DNA of 64,000 nucleotides from DATBRG01 sp036560445 (GTDB lineage Bacteria > Pseudomonadota > Gammaproteobacteria > Burkholderiales > Methylophilaceae), in the NCBI GenBank assembly GCA_036560445.1, contig DATBRG010000005.1, positions 1 through 64,000 on the forward strand. Direction: 5' to 3'. A model generated the notes under the pieces. It saw only the letters and a program-made list of their open reading frames with translations, ran no database searches and had not been told where the DNA came from. Below, one piece after another: positions 49,490 through 58,767 of the stretch (position 1 is its first letter; every line of letters starts with the position of its first letter). The position numbers were made by a program, and so were the translations under genes.

Positions 49490-49519
49490 ATGGTAGCCCT
49501 TGAAGGCCCATCAGGTCAA
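49490..49519 (-). promoter_or_regulatory. Candidate promoter for the metZ leader
   Basis: On the minus strand TTGACC (49519-49514) and TACCAT (49495-49490) are spaced by 18 bases, predicting transcription to start near 49483, at the first base of the aptamer. It lies just past the purF stop codon. Weak -10 match. Confidence 0.4.
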
Positions 49520-49523
49520 GGCT

Positions 49524-51065
49524 TTAGGCCGCTTCCTCTTCGTGCTCCTTGGTAGTTACCAGGTTAAGGTCCATCTGTGTGATGGAATTGGCCGGCTTCT
49601 TCTGCTTGGTACCATCACCACGAGCAGCCTCAATATTGGCCAGATAAGCATCATCAACATCACCGGTCACATAATTGCCGTCAAAACAGGAGCAATCGAA
49701 GAATTCAATATTTGGATTACTCAAGCGTACATCTTTGACCAGCGCATCCAAGTCCTGATAAATCAAAGCATCGGCGCCAATTTCTGCACATATTTCTTCA
49801 TCAGTACGGCCTGTGGCAAGCAATTCGTCACGGCTAGGCATATCAATTCCATAAACGTTGGGAAATCGAACCGGTGGTGCTGCAGAAGCAAAATAAACCT
49901 TATTAGCACCGGCATCCCTGGCCATCTGTACGATTTGCTGGGAGGTGGTGCCACGGACAATGGAGTCATCTACCAGCAGTACATTTTTCCCCTTGAACTC
50001 CATGCCGATAGGGTTGAGTTTCTGGCGCACAGATTTCTTTCGTAAAGCTTGGCCGGGCATAATAAAAGTACGGCCGATATAACGATTCTTGATGAAGCCT
50101 TCACGATAAGTCAGGTTAAGCGCATTAGCTAACTGCAAGGCGCTTGGACGACTGGTATCAGGGATAGGAATGACCACATCAATTTGAAGATGCTTCCATT
50201 CGCGATGAATTTTTTCGGCTAGGCTCTCGCCCATGTGCAGACGTGTTTGATATACCGATATACCATCAATTACTGAATCAGGGCGTGCCAAGTAAACATA
50301 CTCGAAAATACACGGATTCAACTTAGGATTTTCAGCACATTGGCGCGAGAAGAAATTACCATCCATATCGATGAAAATGGCTTCACCGGGATCAACGTCA
50401 CGCAGCAAGGTATAGCCCAACACATCCAGCGCAACGCTTTCAGAAGCGACAATGTATTCAACTCCCTCTTCACCCTCACGCTTACCAATTACCAGTGGTC
50501 GAATCCCGTTGGGATCGCGGAAAGCCAGCAGGCCGAAATTGGCCACCATAGCCACCACGGCATAGGCACCTCGGCAACGTTTATGAACCCCAGCAACAGC
50601 CTCAAATATCATGTCCGCATTCAGCACGGCACTATGAGCAGTATGCTCAATCTCATGTGCCAGGACGTTAAGCAGGACTTCAGAATCGGAGCTGGTATTG
50701 ATATGGCGCAGATCCTGGCGGAACATCTCCTGCTTGAGTTGGGCGGAATTGGTAAGATTGCCGTTATGCCCAAGGACGATGCCGAAAGGTGAATTCACAT
50801 AGAAAGGCTGGGCTTCGGCAGCTGAGGATGAACCTGCTGTTGGATAGCGTACGTGTGCGATACCAGCATTGCCTTGCAGGCTACGCATATGGCGAGTCTG
50901 GAATACATCTTGTACCAAGCCATTATTCTTGTGCATGTAGAAGGTGTTGCCATCACAGGTAACAATACCCGCAGCATCCTGACCTCGATGCTGTAAAACC
51001 AGCAGCCCATCGTACAGCAATTGATTCACTGGACTCTTGCTGACTACGCCAATAATTCCGCACAT
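49524..51065 (-). CDS. purF: Amidophosphoribosyltransferase
   Basis: First step of purine synthesis, transferring ammonia from glutamine to PRPP. The 513-residue protein begins with the catalytic cysteine directly after Met (MCGIIGVVSKSPVNQLLYDG), followed by LQHRGQDAAGIVTCDGN, and its C-terminal phosphoribosyltransferase domain carries NVLLVDDSIVRGTTSQQIVQ. No propeptide is present. It lies downstream of cvpA, a common pair in proteobacteria. The stop is at 49524, and the metZ riboswitch begins 40 bases further on. Confidence 0.96.
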   Translation of the reverse strand: MCGIIGVVSKSPVNQLLYDGLLVLQHRGQDAAGIVTCDGNTFYMHKNNGLVQDVFQTRHMRSLQGNAGIAHVRYPTAGSSSAAEAQPFYVNSPFGIVLGHNGNLTNSAQLKQEMFRQDLRHINTSSDSEVLLNVLAHEIEHTAHSAVLNADMIFEAVAGVHKRCRGAYAVVAMVANFGLLAFRDPNGIRPLVIGKREGEEGVEYIVASESVALDVLGYTLLRDVDPGEAIFIDMDGNFFSRQCAENPKLNPCIFEYVYLARPDSVIDGISVYQTRLHMGESLAEKIHREWKHLQIDVVIPIPDTSRPSALQLANALNLTYREGFIKNRYIGRTFIMPGQALRKKSVRQKLNPIGMEFKGKNVLLVDDSIVRGTTSQQIVQMARDAGANKVYFASAAPPVRFPNVYGIDMPSRDELLATGRTDEEICAEIGADALIYQDLDALVKDVRLSNPNIEFFDCSCFDGNYVTGDVDDAYLANIEAARGDGTKQKKPANSITQMDLNLVTTKEHEEEAA

Positions 51066-51124
51066 GAAGTTAGCGCCCTAAAAACTAGAAACCGGATGAC
51101 TAAATTGCATTCAGTTGATTCAAT

Positions 51125-51616
51125 TTAGTCGTATTTAACGTGTTTGGCAATGTCGTTTGGAAACCATGGCAATACACTGACCACCATCGCTTCCAGTGGC
51201 GCGCTGAACATTGCGTTGCGCCAACGCCCATCCTTGGGCAGGCCGGTCAATCCAGCCAGCATGACCAATACACCAATAATCACTATGCCTCGGGCTAAGC
51301 CAAAGAATGCACCAAGAAATCGATCTACCCAGCTTAAACCAAGATTCTTGAATATCTGTGCTAGCGCGATAGCCAGCAAGCTGGATACCAGCAACGTAGC
51401 TAAAAACAAAATCAGAAAAGCCGCCAGCAAACGCAGTGATTCACTTGGAATCTCCTGCGGGAGCAGAGGCGCCAGCTCAAGGGTATAAAGCTTGGCAACA
51501 AAAAATGCCGCAACCCAGCTTGCCAATGACAAAATCTCGCGTACAAACCCGCGCATCATGCTAAGCAAAATCGATAGTCCTACTATCGCAAGAACAGCGT
51601 AATCAAAACTCGTCAT
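51125..51616 (-). CDS. cvpA: CvpA-family membrane protein
   Basis: A 163-residue inner-membrane protein with about four helices: FDYAVLAIVGLSILLSMMRG at the N-terminus, LASWVAAFFVAKLY, LLAAFLILFLATLLVSSLLA and ARGIVIIGVLVMLAGLTG. The GFVREILSLASWVAAF motif and VDRFLGAFFGLARG loop are typical of CvpA, which was found for colicin V production and affects envelope homeostasis. It lies upstream of purF as in E. coli. Confidence 0.92.
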   Translation of the reverse strand: MTSFDYAVLAIVGLSILLSMMRGFVREILSLASWVAAFFVAKLYTLELAPLLPQEIPSESLRLLAAFLILFLATLLVSSLLAIALAQIFKNLGLSWVDRFLGAFFGLARGIVIIGVLVMLAGLTGLPKDGRWRNAMFSAPLEAMVVSVLPWFPNDIAKHVKYD

Positions 51617-51642
51617 AGCTAAGTACTTGAGTTCCTGTTCGT

Positions 51643-52353
51643 CTACTTATTCGTCACTATCATGCCCGACAGGCCAGACTCTTTAATTTTTGCCAAAGCA
51701 CTTTCAGCGTCAGCTCTGGTATCAAAAGGCCCTGCACGCAAACGTATCTTCTCGCCCTTCGCTGTACTCAATTTTTCCGTATATGACTTATAACCCTGGG
51801 TTTCCAGCTTTTGCTGTAGTTGTTTGACATTGGCAACATCGGAAAAAACCCCTATTTGCACAGCTAATCCATTGCCCTTAGCAGTATTGGGTTCGGTAAC
51901 CTTTTTTTCAAGTACTGGCTTATGAACCGCTTCATTCTGTACTGGTTCAGAGCTTGAGCTTTCTGCCGGGGTCAGCGCTTTCTCTACCGGCTTAGGAGCG
52001 GGGGCTGATGCATCAGCAACTGGAGCCGCGGGGAGTTCAGTGGATTTACTGTTTTCTGCTTTTGGTTCAGGCTGCTGTTCGGGCTTGACCACGTCTGCTG
52101 GCGGAGTTTCGGTAGGTTTGTTGTCTGGGGTGACAGGAACAATCTTGGATGTGAATTCAGTGCCGTCCTGGCTAGGAATACTAATTGAAATTTCTTGCTG
52201 CGGGTTTTTTGCAGCACGGTCATCTAACACCATGGGCAATACAGTTACCATCAAAAGAACCAGTGCAATAGCGCCCACCAAGCGTCGGCGAGCACGTTTC
52301 TTGAATTGGATTTCCTGTTCATTCATCTGAACTGACGATCTTTCCTGTGCCAT
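51643..52353 (-). CDS. SPOR-domain protein (DedD-like)
   Basis: A 236-residue protein with one membrane helix near the N-terminus (RLVGAIALVLLMVTVLPMVL), a long Pro/Ala/Glu-rich linker (VKPEQQPEPKAENSKSTELP) and a C-terminal SPOR domain (LAVQIGVFSDVANVKQLQQK; KIRLRAGPFDTRADAESALA). SPOR domains bind denuded peptidoglycan at the division septum. The layout and folC neighbour match DedD of proteobacteria (folC-dedD-cvpA-purF is the E. coli order). Confidence 0.9.
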   Translation of the reverse strand: MAQERSSVQMNEQEIQFKKRARRRLVGAIALVLLMVTVLPMVLDDRAAKNPQQEISISIPSQDGTEFTSKIVPVTPDNKPTETPPADVVKPEQQPEPKAENSKSTELPAAPVADASAPAPKPVEKALTPAESSSSEPVQNEAVHKPVLEKKVTEPNTAKGNGLAVQIGVFSDVANVKQLQQKLETQGYKSYTEKLSTAKGEKIRLRAGPFDTRADAESALAKIKESGLSGMIVTNK

Positions 52354-52375
52354 CTAAAGGGTCCTAGTCATTAGG

Positions 52376-53686
52376 TTAAGTCGCCTGTAAAACACGCATA
52401 ATGTCGGCTACAGTGAAGAACGAACCGAATACGACAATTCTATCATTTTCACCCGCATCAATACAGGCTTGGGCAAAAGCCGAAGTCACATTTGGATATT
52501 TATGCAACTGATTATCAGGAACTTGGTGATGAATCAGCTCAACAAGTTGGTCGGCGCTCGCGCCTCGCGGATGCTCAATGCCTGCGACATACCAGATGTC
52601 GATTTCCTCCTGCAAAGCATTAATCACCCCAGTAATATCTTTGTCCGAAAGCATGGCGAAAACAGCGAAGGTACGACCTTTGCATGGCTGTTGCTTCAAG
52701 TTCTCAGCCAACGCATCGGATGCGTGTGGATTATGTGCAACATCCAGGATTACCTGTGGGTTTTGCCGACATACTTGAAAACGCCCCGCCAAACTCACGT
52801 TATGCAAACCAGCCGCTATTTGATCTGTGCTTATTGGCAATCTGGCTTGTAGAACTCTTACCGCTGTTACAACACAAGCAGCGTTATATAGTTGAAATGC
52901 GCCTCTAAGCGCAGGAATAGGCAATTGGGCGATTTTTGTATCCCCCGCAACATACGCCCAAGTACCATCAGTAGCTGTCGTAAAACTGAAATCCTGTTGA
53001 ATTTGGCTTAAATCCGCCCCCGTTTCCGCCGCATGGCGCAATAGGCTGGCTGGTGGATCAGGGTCTCCACAAATAGCAGCAATGCCCTGACGAAAGATAC
53101 CGGCTTTCTCGTAGCCTATGCTTTCTCGACTACTGCCAAGAAAATCCATGTGGTCGAGATCTATGCTGGTAACAATTGTACAATCCGGGTCAAATATATT
53201 AACCGCATCCAACCGGCCTCCCAAGCCAACTTCCAGTATCGCCAGATCAAGCCCAGCCTGCATAAAATGGCACATGGCTGCCAGCGTACCGAATTCAAAA
53301 TAGGTCAGCAGCGTAGATTGTCTTGCGGTTTCAACGGCAGCAAACGCACTACATAGCTCATTGTCACTGATTTCCTGACAAGAAATCCTGACACGCTCGT
53401 TGTAGCGTAATAGGTGAGGAGATGAGTAACTGCCAACTCGATAGCCAGCCTCGTGATAAATACGCTCCAGCATGGCACATGTGGAGCCCTTGCCATTGGT
53501 GCCCGCTACAGTGATTAAAGGGAATGTTGGGTAAAGATTGAGTCGCTGCCTGACTTCGTCAACCCTATCCAGCCCCATGGCAATGGATTTTGGATGCAGT
53601 GCTTCAATATAAGTAAGCCAACCCGGCAGATCAGCAGGCAAGCCCAAAGGAACGGTCACTGAGGAAAAACGTGCGAAATTAGGCAA
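52376..53686 (-). CDS. folC: Bifunctional folylpolyglutamate / dihydrofolate synthase
   Basis: Mur-ligase family enzyme that adds glutamate to dihydropteroate and folates. The 436-residue protein has the ATP site FPLITVAGTNGKGSTCAMLE, the EVGLGGRLDAVNIFDPDCT motif and the C-terminal PQVILDVAHNPHASDALAEN. The start is TTG at 53686, overlapping the end of accD by 8 bases; the next in-frame ATG lies far inside the conserved region. It is the first of the folC-SPOR-cvpA-purF group. Confidence 0.93.
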   Translation of the reverse strand: MPNFARFSSVTVPLGLPADLPGWLTYIEALHPKSIAMGLDRVDEVRQRLNLYPTFPLITVAGTNGKGSTCAMLERIYHEAGYRVGSYSSPHLLRYNERVRISCQEISDNELCSAFAAVETARQSTLLTYFEFGTLAAMCHFMQAGLDLAILEVGLGGRLDAVNIFDPDCTIVTSIDLDHMDFLGSSRESIGYEKAGIFRQGIAAICGDPDPPASLLRHAAETGADLSQIQQDFSFTTATDGTWAYVAGDTKIAQLPIPALRGAFQLYNAACVVTAVRVLQARLPISTDQIAAGLHNVSLAGRFQVCRQNPQVILDVAHNPHASDALAENLKQQPCKGRTFAVFAMLSDKDITGVINALQEEIDIWYVAGIEHPRGASADQLVELIHHQVPDNQLHKYPNVTSAFAQACIDAGENDRIVVFGSFFTVADIMRVLQAT

Positions 53687-54545
53687 TGGCCGGTAGACGC
53701 ATCAGGCTGCTAAGCAAGGTAGCAATTTTATCCCGCATCTCGCGTCTATCCACAATCATATCAATAGCCCCATGCTCCAGCAGGAACTCTGCACGCTGAA
53801 AACCATCTGGCAAGGTTTCACGGACGGTCTGTTCTATCACCCGCGGCCCGGCAAAACCTATCAGGGCTTGCGGTTCAGCAATAATAATATCGCCAAGCAT
53901 GGCAAAACTAGCCGATACACCACCCATAGTCGGATCCGTCAATACAGAGATGTATGGCAAGCCAGCATTGCTCAATGCGCTAAGAGCGGCACTAGTCTTA
54001 GCCATCTGCATAAGTGAGAACAAACCTTCCTGCATGCGCGCACCACCACTGGCGGAGATACAGATAAACGGCATTTTTTGCTCGATACTGGTCAGTACAC
54101 CGCGGACAAAACGCTCTCCAACTACAGAACCCATAGAGCCGCCCATGAACTTAAACTCAAAAGAAGCAACAACAGCCGGCACAGCCTTAATGCTGCCTTG
54201 CATCACAATTAGCGCATCCGTCTCACCAACTTCCGATTGACTAGCCTTGAGGCGATCCGCATAGCGCTTACTGTCTTTGAATTTGAGTGGATCGATTGGT
54301 TGTACTTCGGCACCAATCTCAAACCTGCCCTCAGCGTCCAGAAGCAAATCCAAACGTGCTCTGGCTGATATGCGGTTATGGTATGCACATTTCGGGCAGA
54401 CTTCTGCGTTGCTTTCCAGATCAGTACGGTACAGTACTGACTCACATGACGGGCATTTACTCCACAGCCCTTCGGGTACGTTTTTCTTGCTAGTGCCTGA
54501 AGGCCGATTGATCTTCGGCGGTAATAGTTTTTGTAACCAGCTCAT
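53679..54545 (-). CDS. accD: Acetyl-CoA carboxylase carboxyltransferase subunit beta
   Basis: Carboxyltransferase subunit for malonyl-CoA. The 288-residue protein has the N-terminal zinc ribbon (CPSCESVLYRTDLESNAEVC with a CPKC pair) and the crotonase-like core with FMGGSMGSVVGERFVRG and SASGGARMQEGLFSLMQMAK, and GFAGPRVIEQTVRETLPDGF. It is followed by folC with an 8-base overlap and preceded by trpA, the common trpFBA-accD-folC arrangement. Confidence 0.96.
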   Translation of the reverse strand: MSWLQKLLPPKINRPSGTSKKNVPEGLWSKCPSCESVLYRTDLESNAEVCPKCAYHNRISARARLDLLLDAEGRFEIGAEVQPIDPLKFKDSKRYADRLKASQSEVGETDALIVMQGSIKAVPAVVASFEFKFMGGSMGSVVGERFVRGVLTSIEQKMPFICISASGGARMQEGLFSLMQMAKTSAALSALSNAGLPYISVLTDPTMGGVSASFAMLGDIIIAEPQALIGFAGPRVIEQTVRETLPDGFQRAEFLLEHGAIDMIVDRREMRDKIATLLSSLMRLPAIA

Positions 54546-54554
54546 GATAATTCC

Positions 54555-55355
54555 TTAGTTTGAATCAATTGCTGTCCGTAATTCATGCATCAGCTTTGCT
54601 ATATTAGCCGCCACATTCTGCTCCGTCGATTGCTCAATCTCCTGCACCATTCGGCTTCCAACCACCACCGCGTCCGATATGGCGGCCACAGCCTTGGCTG
54701 TAGCTGCGTCACGTACGCCAAAACCCACACCTATAGGCAAACTGGTTTTCTCACGAATCGCAGCAACACGATTTGCCACTTCGACAATATCAAGGTTCTG
54801 CGCACCAGTCACGCCTTTGAGTGAAACGTAATAAACAAAACCGCTGGCCTGGTTAACTATGGTAGTAACGCGCGACTGCTCAGTTGTTGGCGATAGTAAA
54901 AATATAGGGTCTATACCTCGACTACGCAACAACTCCACAAACTCACCACATTCTTCAGGTGGGTAATCCACAGTCAATATACCATCAACACCAGCCGCTT
55001 TCGCCCGGTCAGAAAAACGCTCCGCTCCCATGGCTTCTACTGGGTTGGCATAGCCCATCAGCACGATTGGTGTAGCGCTATCCTGCTGGCGAAATTCCTT
55101 GACCATCTCCAGCACATTGCCTAGACCCACGTGATGCACCAAGGCACGTTCACTTGCGCGCTGGATTACTGGACCATCTGCCATAGGATCAGAAAAAGGT
55201 ACGCCAAGCTCAATCATATCGGCGCCATTTTTAACCAACGTGTGCATCAGGCCAACTGTATGCTTAGGATGAGGGTCGCCCGCCGTGATATATGGGATAA
55301 GCGCTTTTTTGCCTTGCTGCTTCAAGGCAGCAAAGGTGGATTGAATTCGAGACAT
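54555..55355 (-). CDS. trpA: Tryptophan synthase alpha chain
   Basis: Splits indole-glycerol phosphate to indole and glyceraldehyde 3-phosphate. The 266-residue TIM barrel has the catalytic glutamate in DMIELGVPFSDPMADGPVIQ and the aspartate in GILTVDYPPEECGEF, and the phosphate loop LPIGVGFGVRDAATAKAVA. ATG at 55355 is 26 bases after the trpB stop. Genes trpF, trpB and trpA lie in order here, with no trpE, trpG, trpD or trpC in the window. Confidence 0.96.
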   Translation of the reverse strand: MSRIQSTFAALKQQGKKALIPYITAGDPHPKHTVGLMHTLVKNGADMIELGVPFSDPMADGPVIQRASERALVHHVGLGNVLEMVKEFRQQDSATPIVLMGYANPVEAMGAERFSDRAKAAGVDGILTVDYPPEECGEFVELLRSRGIDPIFLLSPTTEQSRVTTIVNQASGFVYYVSLKGVTGAQNLDIVEVANRVAAIREKTSLPIGVGFGVRDAATAKAVAAISDAVVVGSRMVQEIEQSTEQNVAANIAKLMHELRTAIDSN

Positions 55356-55381
55356 GGATTAATACACTATTTTAGAATAGG

Positions 55382-56584
55382 TTAGAGAGAAATGCCGGAC
55401 AGTCTGGCGACGGTATTGATGTCCTTATCGCCACGACCAGATAGGTTTACCAGCAGCACTTCTTCCGGAGACATGGTAGCCGCGAGCTTTTCTGCGTAGG
55501 CAAGAGCATGGCTGGACTCCAATGCCGGGATAATACCTTCCGTACGACAAAGATTATGGAAAGCCTGCATAGCTTCATCATCAGTAACAGCAACATATTC
55601 AGCACGCTTGATATCCTTGAGCCATGCATGTTCCGGACCTACTCCCGGATAATCCAGACCCGCAGAAATAGAATGCGTTTCGATTATCTGTCCATCAGCA
55701 TCTTGCATCAAATAGGTACGGTTACCATGTAACACCCCTATTGGGCTATTTGCAGTCAGTGGTGCGGCGTGTTTTCCGGTCTCGATACCATGACCAGCGG
55801 CCTCCACGCCTATTAGACGTACGTTTTTCTCATCGATATAAGGATAAAAAATCCCCATTGCATTCGAACCACCCCCTACACAGGCAATGATGGCGTCTGG
55901 CTGACGGCCCAGCATTTCCTGCATTTGCTGTTTGGCTTCGACGCCAATGACTGACTGAAAATCACGAACCATCATGGGGTATGGATGAGGGCCAGCAACT
56001 GTCCCAATAATGTAAAAAGTATCGGCAACATTGGTTACCCAATCACGCATGGCTTCATTCAGTGCATCTTTAAGTGTTTTTGAGCCACTATCTACCGGCA
56101 CCACGGTAGCTCCCAGTAATTTCATGCGGAAGACATTGGGCGCTTGGCGCTTAACATCTTCGGAACCCATATAAACGACGCATTCTAGGCCCAGGCGGGC
56201 TGCAATCGTCGCCGTAGCAACGCCGTGTTGGCCAGCACCGGTTTCAGCAATTACTCGTGGCTTACCCATACGCTTAGCCAACAAAGCCTGCCCTACTGTG
56301 TTGTTTACCTTATGCGCGCCGGTATGATTGAGGTCTTCACGCTTAAGGTAGATGCGCGCACCACCGATTCTTTCTGACCAGCGTTTCGCATAGTAGATGG
56401 GGCTTGGGCGACCTACAAAATGCTTGAGGTCATATGCAAATTCAGCGAGAAACTCTGGGTCATGGCGGTAGCGCTCATACATCAGCCTTAATTCATCGAG
56501 CGCCTCGACCAGGGTTTCGGCGACGAAAATGCCACCATAAGGGCCGAAGTGGCCGCGTTCATCCGGCATATCATAAACTTGCAT
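55382..56584 (-). CDS. trpB: Tryptophan synthase beta chain
   Basis: PLP enzyme that joins indole and serine to tryptophan. The 400-residue protein has the PLP-lysine motif LKREDLNHTGAHKVNNTVGQ, the FGPYGGIFVAETLVEALDEL start and the conserved CVGGGSNAMGIFYPYI and RGDKDINTV regions. It is the standard TrpB1 type. It lies 15 bases downstream of trpF. Confidence 0.97.
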   Translation of the reverse strand: MQVYDMPDERGHFGPYGGIFVAETLVEALDELRLMYERYRHDPEFLAEFAYDLKHFVGRPSPIYYAKRWSERIGGARIYLKREDLNHTGAHKVNNTVGQALLAKRMGKPRVIAETGAGQHGVATATIAARLGLECVVYMGSEDVKRQAPNVFRMKLLGATVVPVDSGSKTLKDALNEAMRDWVTNVADTFYIIGTVAGPHPYPMMVRDFQSVIGVEAKQQMQEMLGRQPDAIIACVGGGSNAMGIFYPYIDEKNVRLIGVEAAGHGIETGKHAAPLTANSPIGVLHGNRTYLMQDADGQIIETHSISAGLDYPGVGPEHAWLKDIKRAEYVAVTDDEAMQAFHNLCRTEGIIPALESSHALAYAEKLAATMSPEEVLLVNLSGRGDKDINTVARLSGISL

Positions 56585-56599
56585 TACCTGCTCCTTGCT

Positions 56600-57214
56600 T
56601 CAATTCCGCACTCCTCGCATGAATGCAGCTATTTTATCCGCATCCTTGATCCCTTTATCGGACTCCACCCCGCCGCTCACATCAACCGCATAAGGGTGAA
56701 CCTGGCGTATCGCTTCTGCGACATTGTTGGCATTCAAACCTCCAGCCAGCACAACAGGTAACGATAACTTTTCAGGGATCAGCTTCCAATCAAATACCTG
56801 TCCAGTACCACCGGCCACGCCCTCAGCGTAAGTATCCAGCAACAACGCTCGGGCATCCGCATAATTAACTGCATATTGTAGCAAATTTGTGTCGGCCTTG
56901 ACTCTTATTGCCTTCATATATGGCACGCCATACTGTCGGCATTGCTCAGGCGTCTCTTCACCGTGAAACTGCAATAAATCCAGCCGCACCTTTGCCAGCA
57001 CTGCCCGAACTTCTTCCGGCTCGGCATCAACAAACAAGCCGACAGCAGTGACAAATGCCGGGAGATTTGCAACAATCTTTGCAGCCTGTTGAATACTCAC
57101 GTTACGTGGGCTTGGGGCATAGAACACCAAGCCTATGGCATCACAGCCATGGTGGATAGCAGTCAGCGCATCTTCTATTCGGGTGATGCCACAGATTTTT
57201 ACTCGGGTTCGCAC
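56600..57214 (-). CDS. trpF: Phosphoribosylanthranilate isomerase
   Basis: Third step of the tryptophan pathway, an Amadori rearrangement. A 204-residue TIM barrel beginning RTRVKICGITRIEDALTAIH with the catalytic cysteine in KICGITR and the aspartate in LLLDTYAEGVAGGTGQVFDW. The start is GTG at 57214, chosen because it places KICGITR at the usual distance from the N-terminus; no clear ribosome site is visible. A hairpin (57261-57290) lies between truA and this gene. Confidence 0.94.
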   Translation of the reverse strand: MRTRVKICGITRIEDALTAIHHGCDAIGLVFYAPSPRNVSIQQAAKIVANLPAFVTAVGLFVDAEPEEVRAVLAKVRLDLLQFHGEETPEQCRQYGVPYMKAIRVKADTNLLQYAVNYADARALLLDTYAEGVAGGTGQVFDWKLIPEKLSLPVVLAGGLNANNVAEAIRQVHPYAVDVSGGVESDKGIKDADKIAAFMRGVRN

Positions 57215-57298
57215 TGGTGTGGGAGATATTAAGTTAACAGTGTGCTAGCGTAACTGAAAGCAGCTTTGCTGTCACATCCAGCAAAGGCTGGGACTCAA

Positions 57299-58081
57299 TC
57301 AAATAACAATACTCAGGCTACGATGTGTATCAGGCAAGCCCCATTTGGGGTCGTAAGTCACCCCAGTGAGATACAAGCCATCTGGCGAGAAAGTAGGTGG
57401 CGATTTCGTACGGTCGCGACTTTGTAGAAGTTGTTCAATATATTCCGGGGGTTGACTACCTTTGCCGACATATACCAAGGCGCCTACCATGTTACGTACT
57501 TGGTGATGCAAAAATGCGCTGGCACAAAAATCAAACAGGACATAAGAACCATTACTACGCACTTCTGCCCGATATAGCTGCTTAATAGGCGTTTTTGCCT
57601 GGCATTCAGCGGCGCGAAAAGCGCTAAAATCATGCTCGCCAATCAGAAACTTTGCTGCTTCGGCCATAGCCGATATATCCAATGGCAAGTGAAACCAACC
57701 AGCCTTACCTATCATTAAAGCTGGGGCAATCGGCTGATTAAGTAAGAGGTATTGATAACTGCGTTGGCAAGCATCGAAACGCGCACTAAAACTCTCATCT
57801 ACAATATGCGCCCACAGTACGCGTAGGCTACTGGGTAATCTTGCATTGACGCCACGTACCCAGGCATTAAGTGGTCGCTGAGCATTGGTATCAAAATGCA
57901 CGACCTGACTAAGTGCATGCACCCCGGTATCGGTTCGGCCTGCTGCAGTAACCCTGAGGGCATGTCCTGCCATCATCTGTAGCGACTGTTCCAAACTATC
58001 CTGCACGCCGCAGCCGCCAGGCTGGCTCTGCCAACCGCAAAAGTCTGTACCATCATATTCGAGGCCAAGTGCTATTCTCAT
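57299..58081 (-). CDS. truA: tRNA pseudouridine(38-40) synthase
   Basis: Modifies uridines in the tRNA anticodon arm. From ATG 58081 it has 260 residues: MRIALGLEYDGTDFCGWQSQ, the catalytic aspartate in AAGRTDTGVHALSQVVHFDT, and HHQVRNMVGALVYVGKG near the C-terminus. A longer reading from 58135 is not used: this ATG overlaps the stop of the preceding membrane-protein gene (ATGA), a typical coupling. Upstream is that gene and then fimV. Confidence 0.95.
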   Translation of the reverse strand: MRIALGLEYDGTDFCGWQSQPGGCGVQDSLEQSLQMMAGHALRVTAAGRTDTGVHALSQVVHFDTNAQRPLNAWVRGVNARLPSSLRVLWAHIVDESFSARFDACQRSYQYLLLNQPIAPALMIGKAGWFHLPLDISAMAEAAKFLIGEHDFSAFRAAECQAKTPIKQLYRAEVRSNGSYVLFDFCASAFLHHQVRNMVGALVYVGKGSQPPEYIEQLLQSRDRTKSPPTFSPDGLYLTGVTYDPKWGLPDTHRSLSIVI

Positions 58082-58695
58082 AACAGATAAGCCCCAATCC
58101 CTATCAAGGCGAATATGGTCAGGATATCCAACCACCTGATAGCAGGCAGCTCGAGCTCAATCGACTCGGGGCCGTCATACGAATGATCATAATGAATTTT
58201 TAACTCATCGAGCCGCTCAAAAAAATTCGTTCTTCCCTTAATTTCTGTTGCCTGTTCGGCATAGTGCAAAGTCAGCCATAGCCTTGCGGCAAATCGTTCC
58301 GGGCTGAGTTTGATATAGCGTAACGGATAAAGCAGTAGAAAAAATCCAGCCATTAACTCTTCGCGACGAGTAGTGACCAATAATAACGACAAACCAGCTA
58401 ACATCATGCACAGCCGGACGGACTGCAACAACCCGGCCTGCACACCTTCGTAAGTCGGTGCAAGATCAAAAGGCCATGGTTGCAAATACTCTCCCGGTGT
58501 ATTAAAAGCAAAAATCAGCAGGAGTGACAATAACAACCATCGTAGGCGCTTAAGCATACGCAGAAAGCCTTTTGCACGATAATAAAGCAGAGCAGCGACT
58601 AGCAGACTGGACATAGCGATTAGCAGCCCGTAGTCCAGAACATGGACGGCTATTGCAAATACTAATAAGCAGAGAATTTTGATGGAAGGATGCAC
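58078..58695 (-). CDS. EcfT/CbiQ-like membrane protein
   Basis: A 205-residue integral membrane protein with about five helices (IKILCLLVFAIAVHVLDYGL; SSLLVAALLYYRAK; WLLLSLLLIFAFNTPGEYL; VRLCMMLAGLSLLLVTTRRE) and a hydrophilic part near the C-terminus. The shape and the LSPERFAARLWLTLHY stretch resemble the CbiQ/EcfT transmembrane coupling family. No ECF ATPase genes (ecfA) or S component are nearby, so transporter function is uncertain. It starts at GTG 58695 and its stop overlaps the truA start (ATGA). Confidence 0.7.
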   Translation of the reverse strand: MHPSIKILCLLVFAIAVHVLDYGLLIAMSSLLVAALLYYRAKGFLRMLKRLRWLLLSLLLIFAFNTPGEYLQPWPFDLAPTYEGVQAGLLQSVRLCMMLAGLSLLLVTTRREELMAGFFLLLYPLRYIKLSPERFAARLWLTLHYAEQATEIKGRTNFFERLDELKIHYDHSYDGPESIELELPAIRWLDILTIFALIGIGAYLL

Positions 58696-58722
58696 AGTCT
58701 TGCTATTTTAATCTATTGCAAT

Positions 58723-58749
58723 AAAAAAGCCGGACGACAAGTCCGGCTT
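58723..58749 (-). terminator. Terminator after fimV
   Basis: AAGCCGGAC (58727-58735) and GTCCGGCTT (58741-58749) form a perfect 9-bp stem with a 5-base loop; on the minus strand T residues follow. It separates fimV from the EcfT-like and truA genes. Confidence 0.85.
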
Positions 58750-58767
58750 CTTCATATGCTGCACCTA

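Noticed and set aside
57261..57290. Hairpin CAGCTTTGCTG / CAGCAAAGGCTG between truA and trpF as a terminator
   Set aside because: No T-run follows on the minus strand and one base is bulged; role unclear, so not listed as a terminator.
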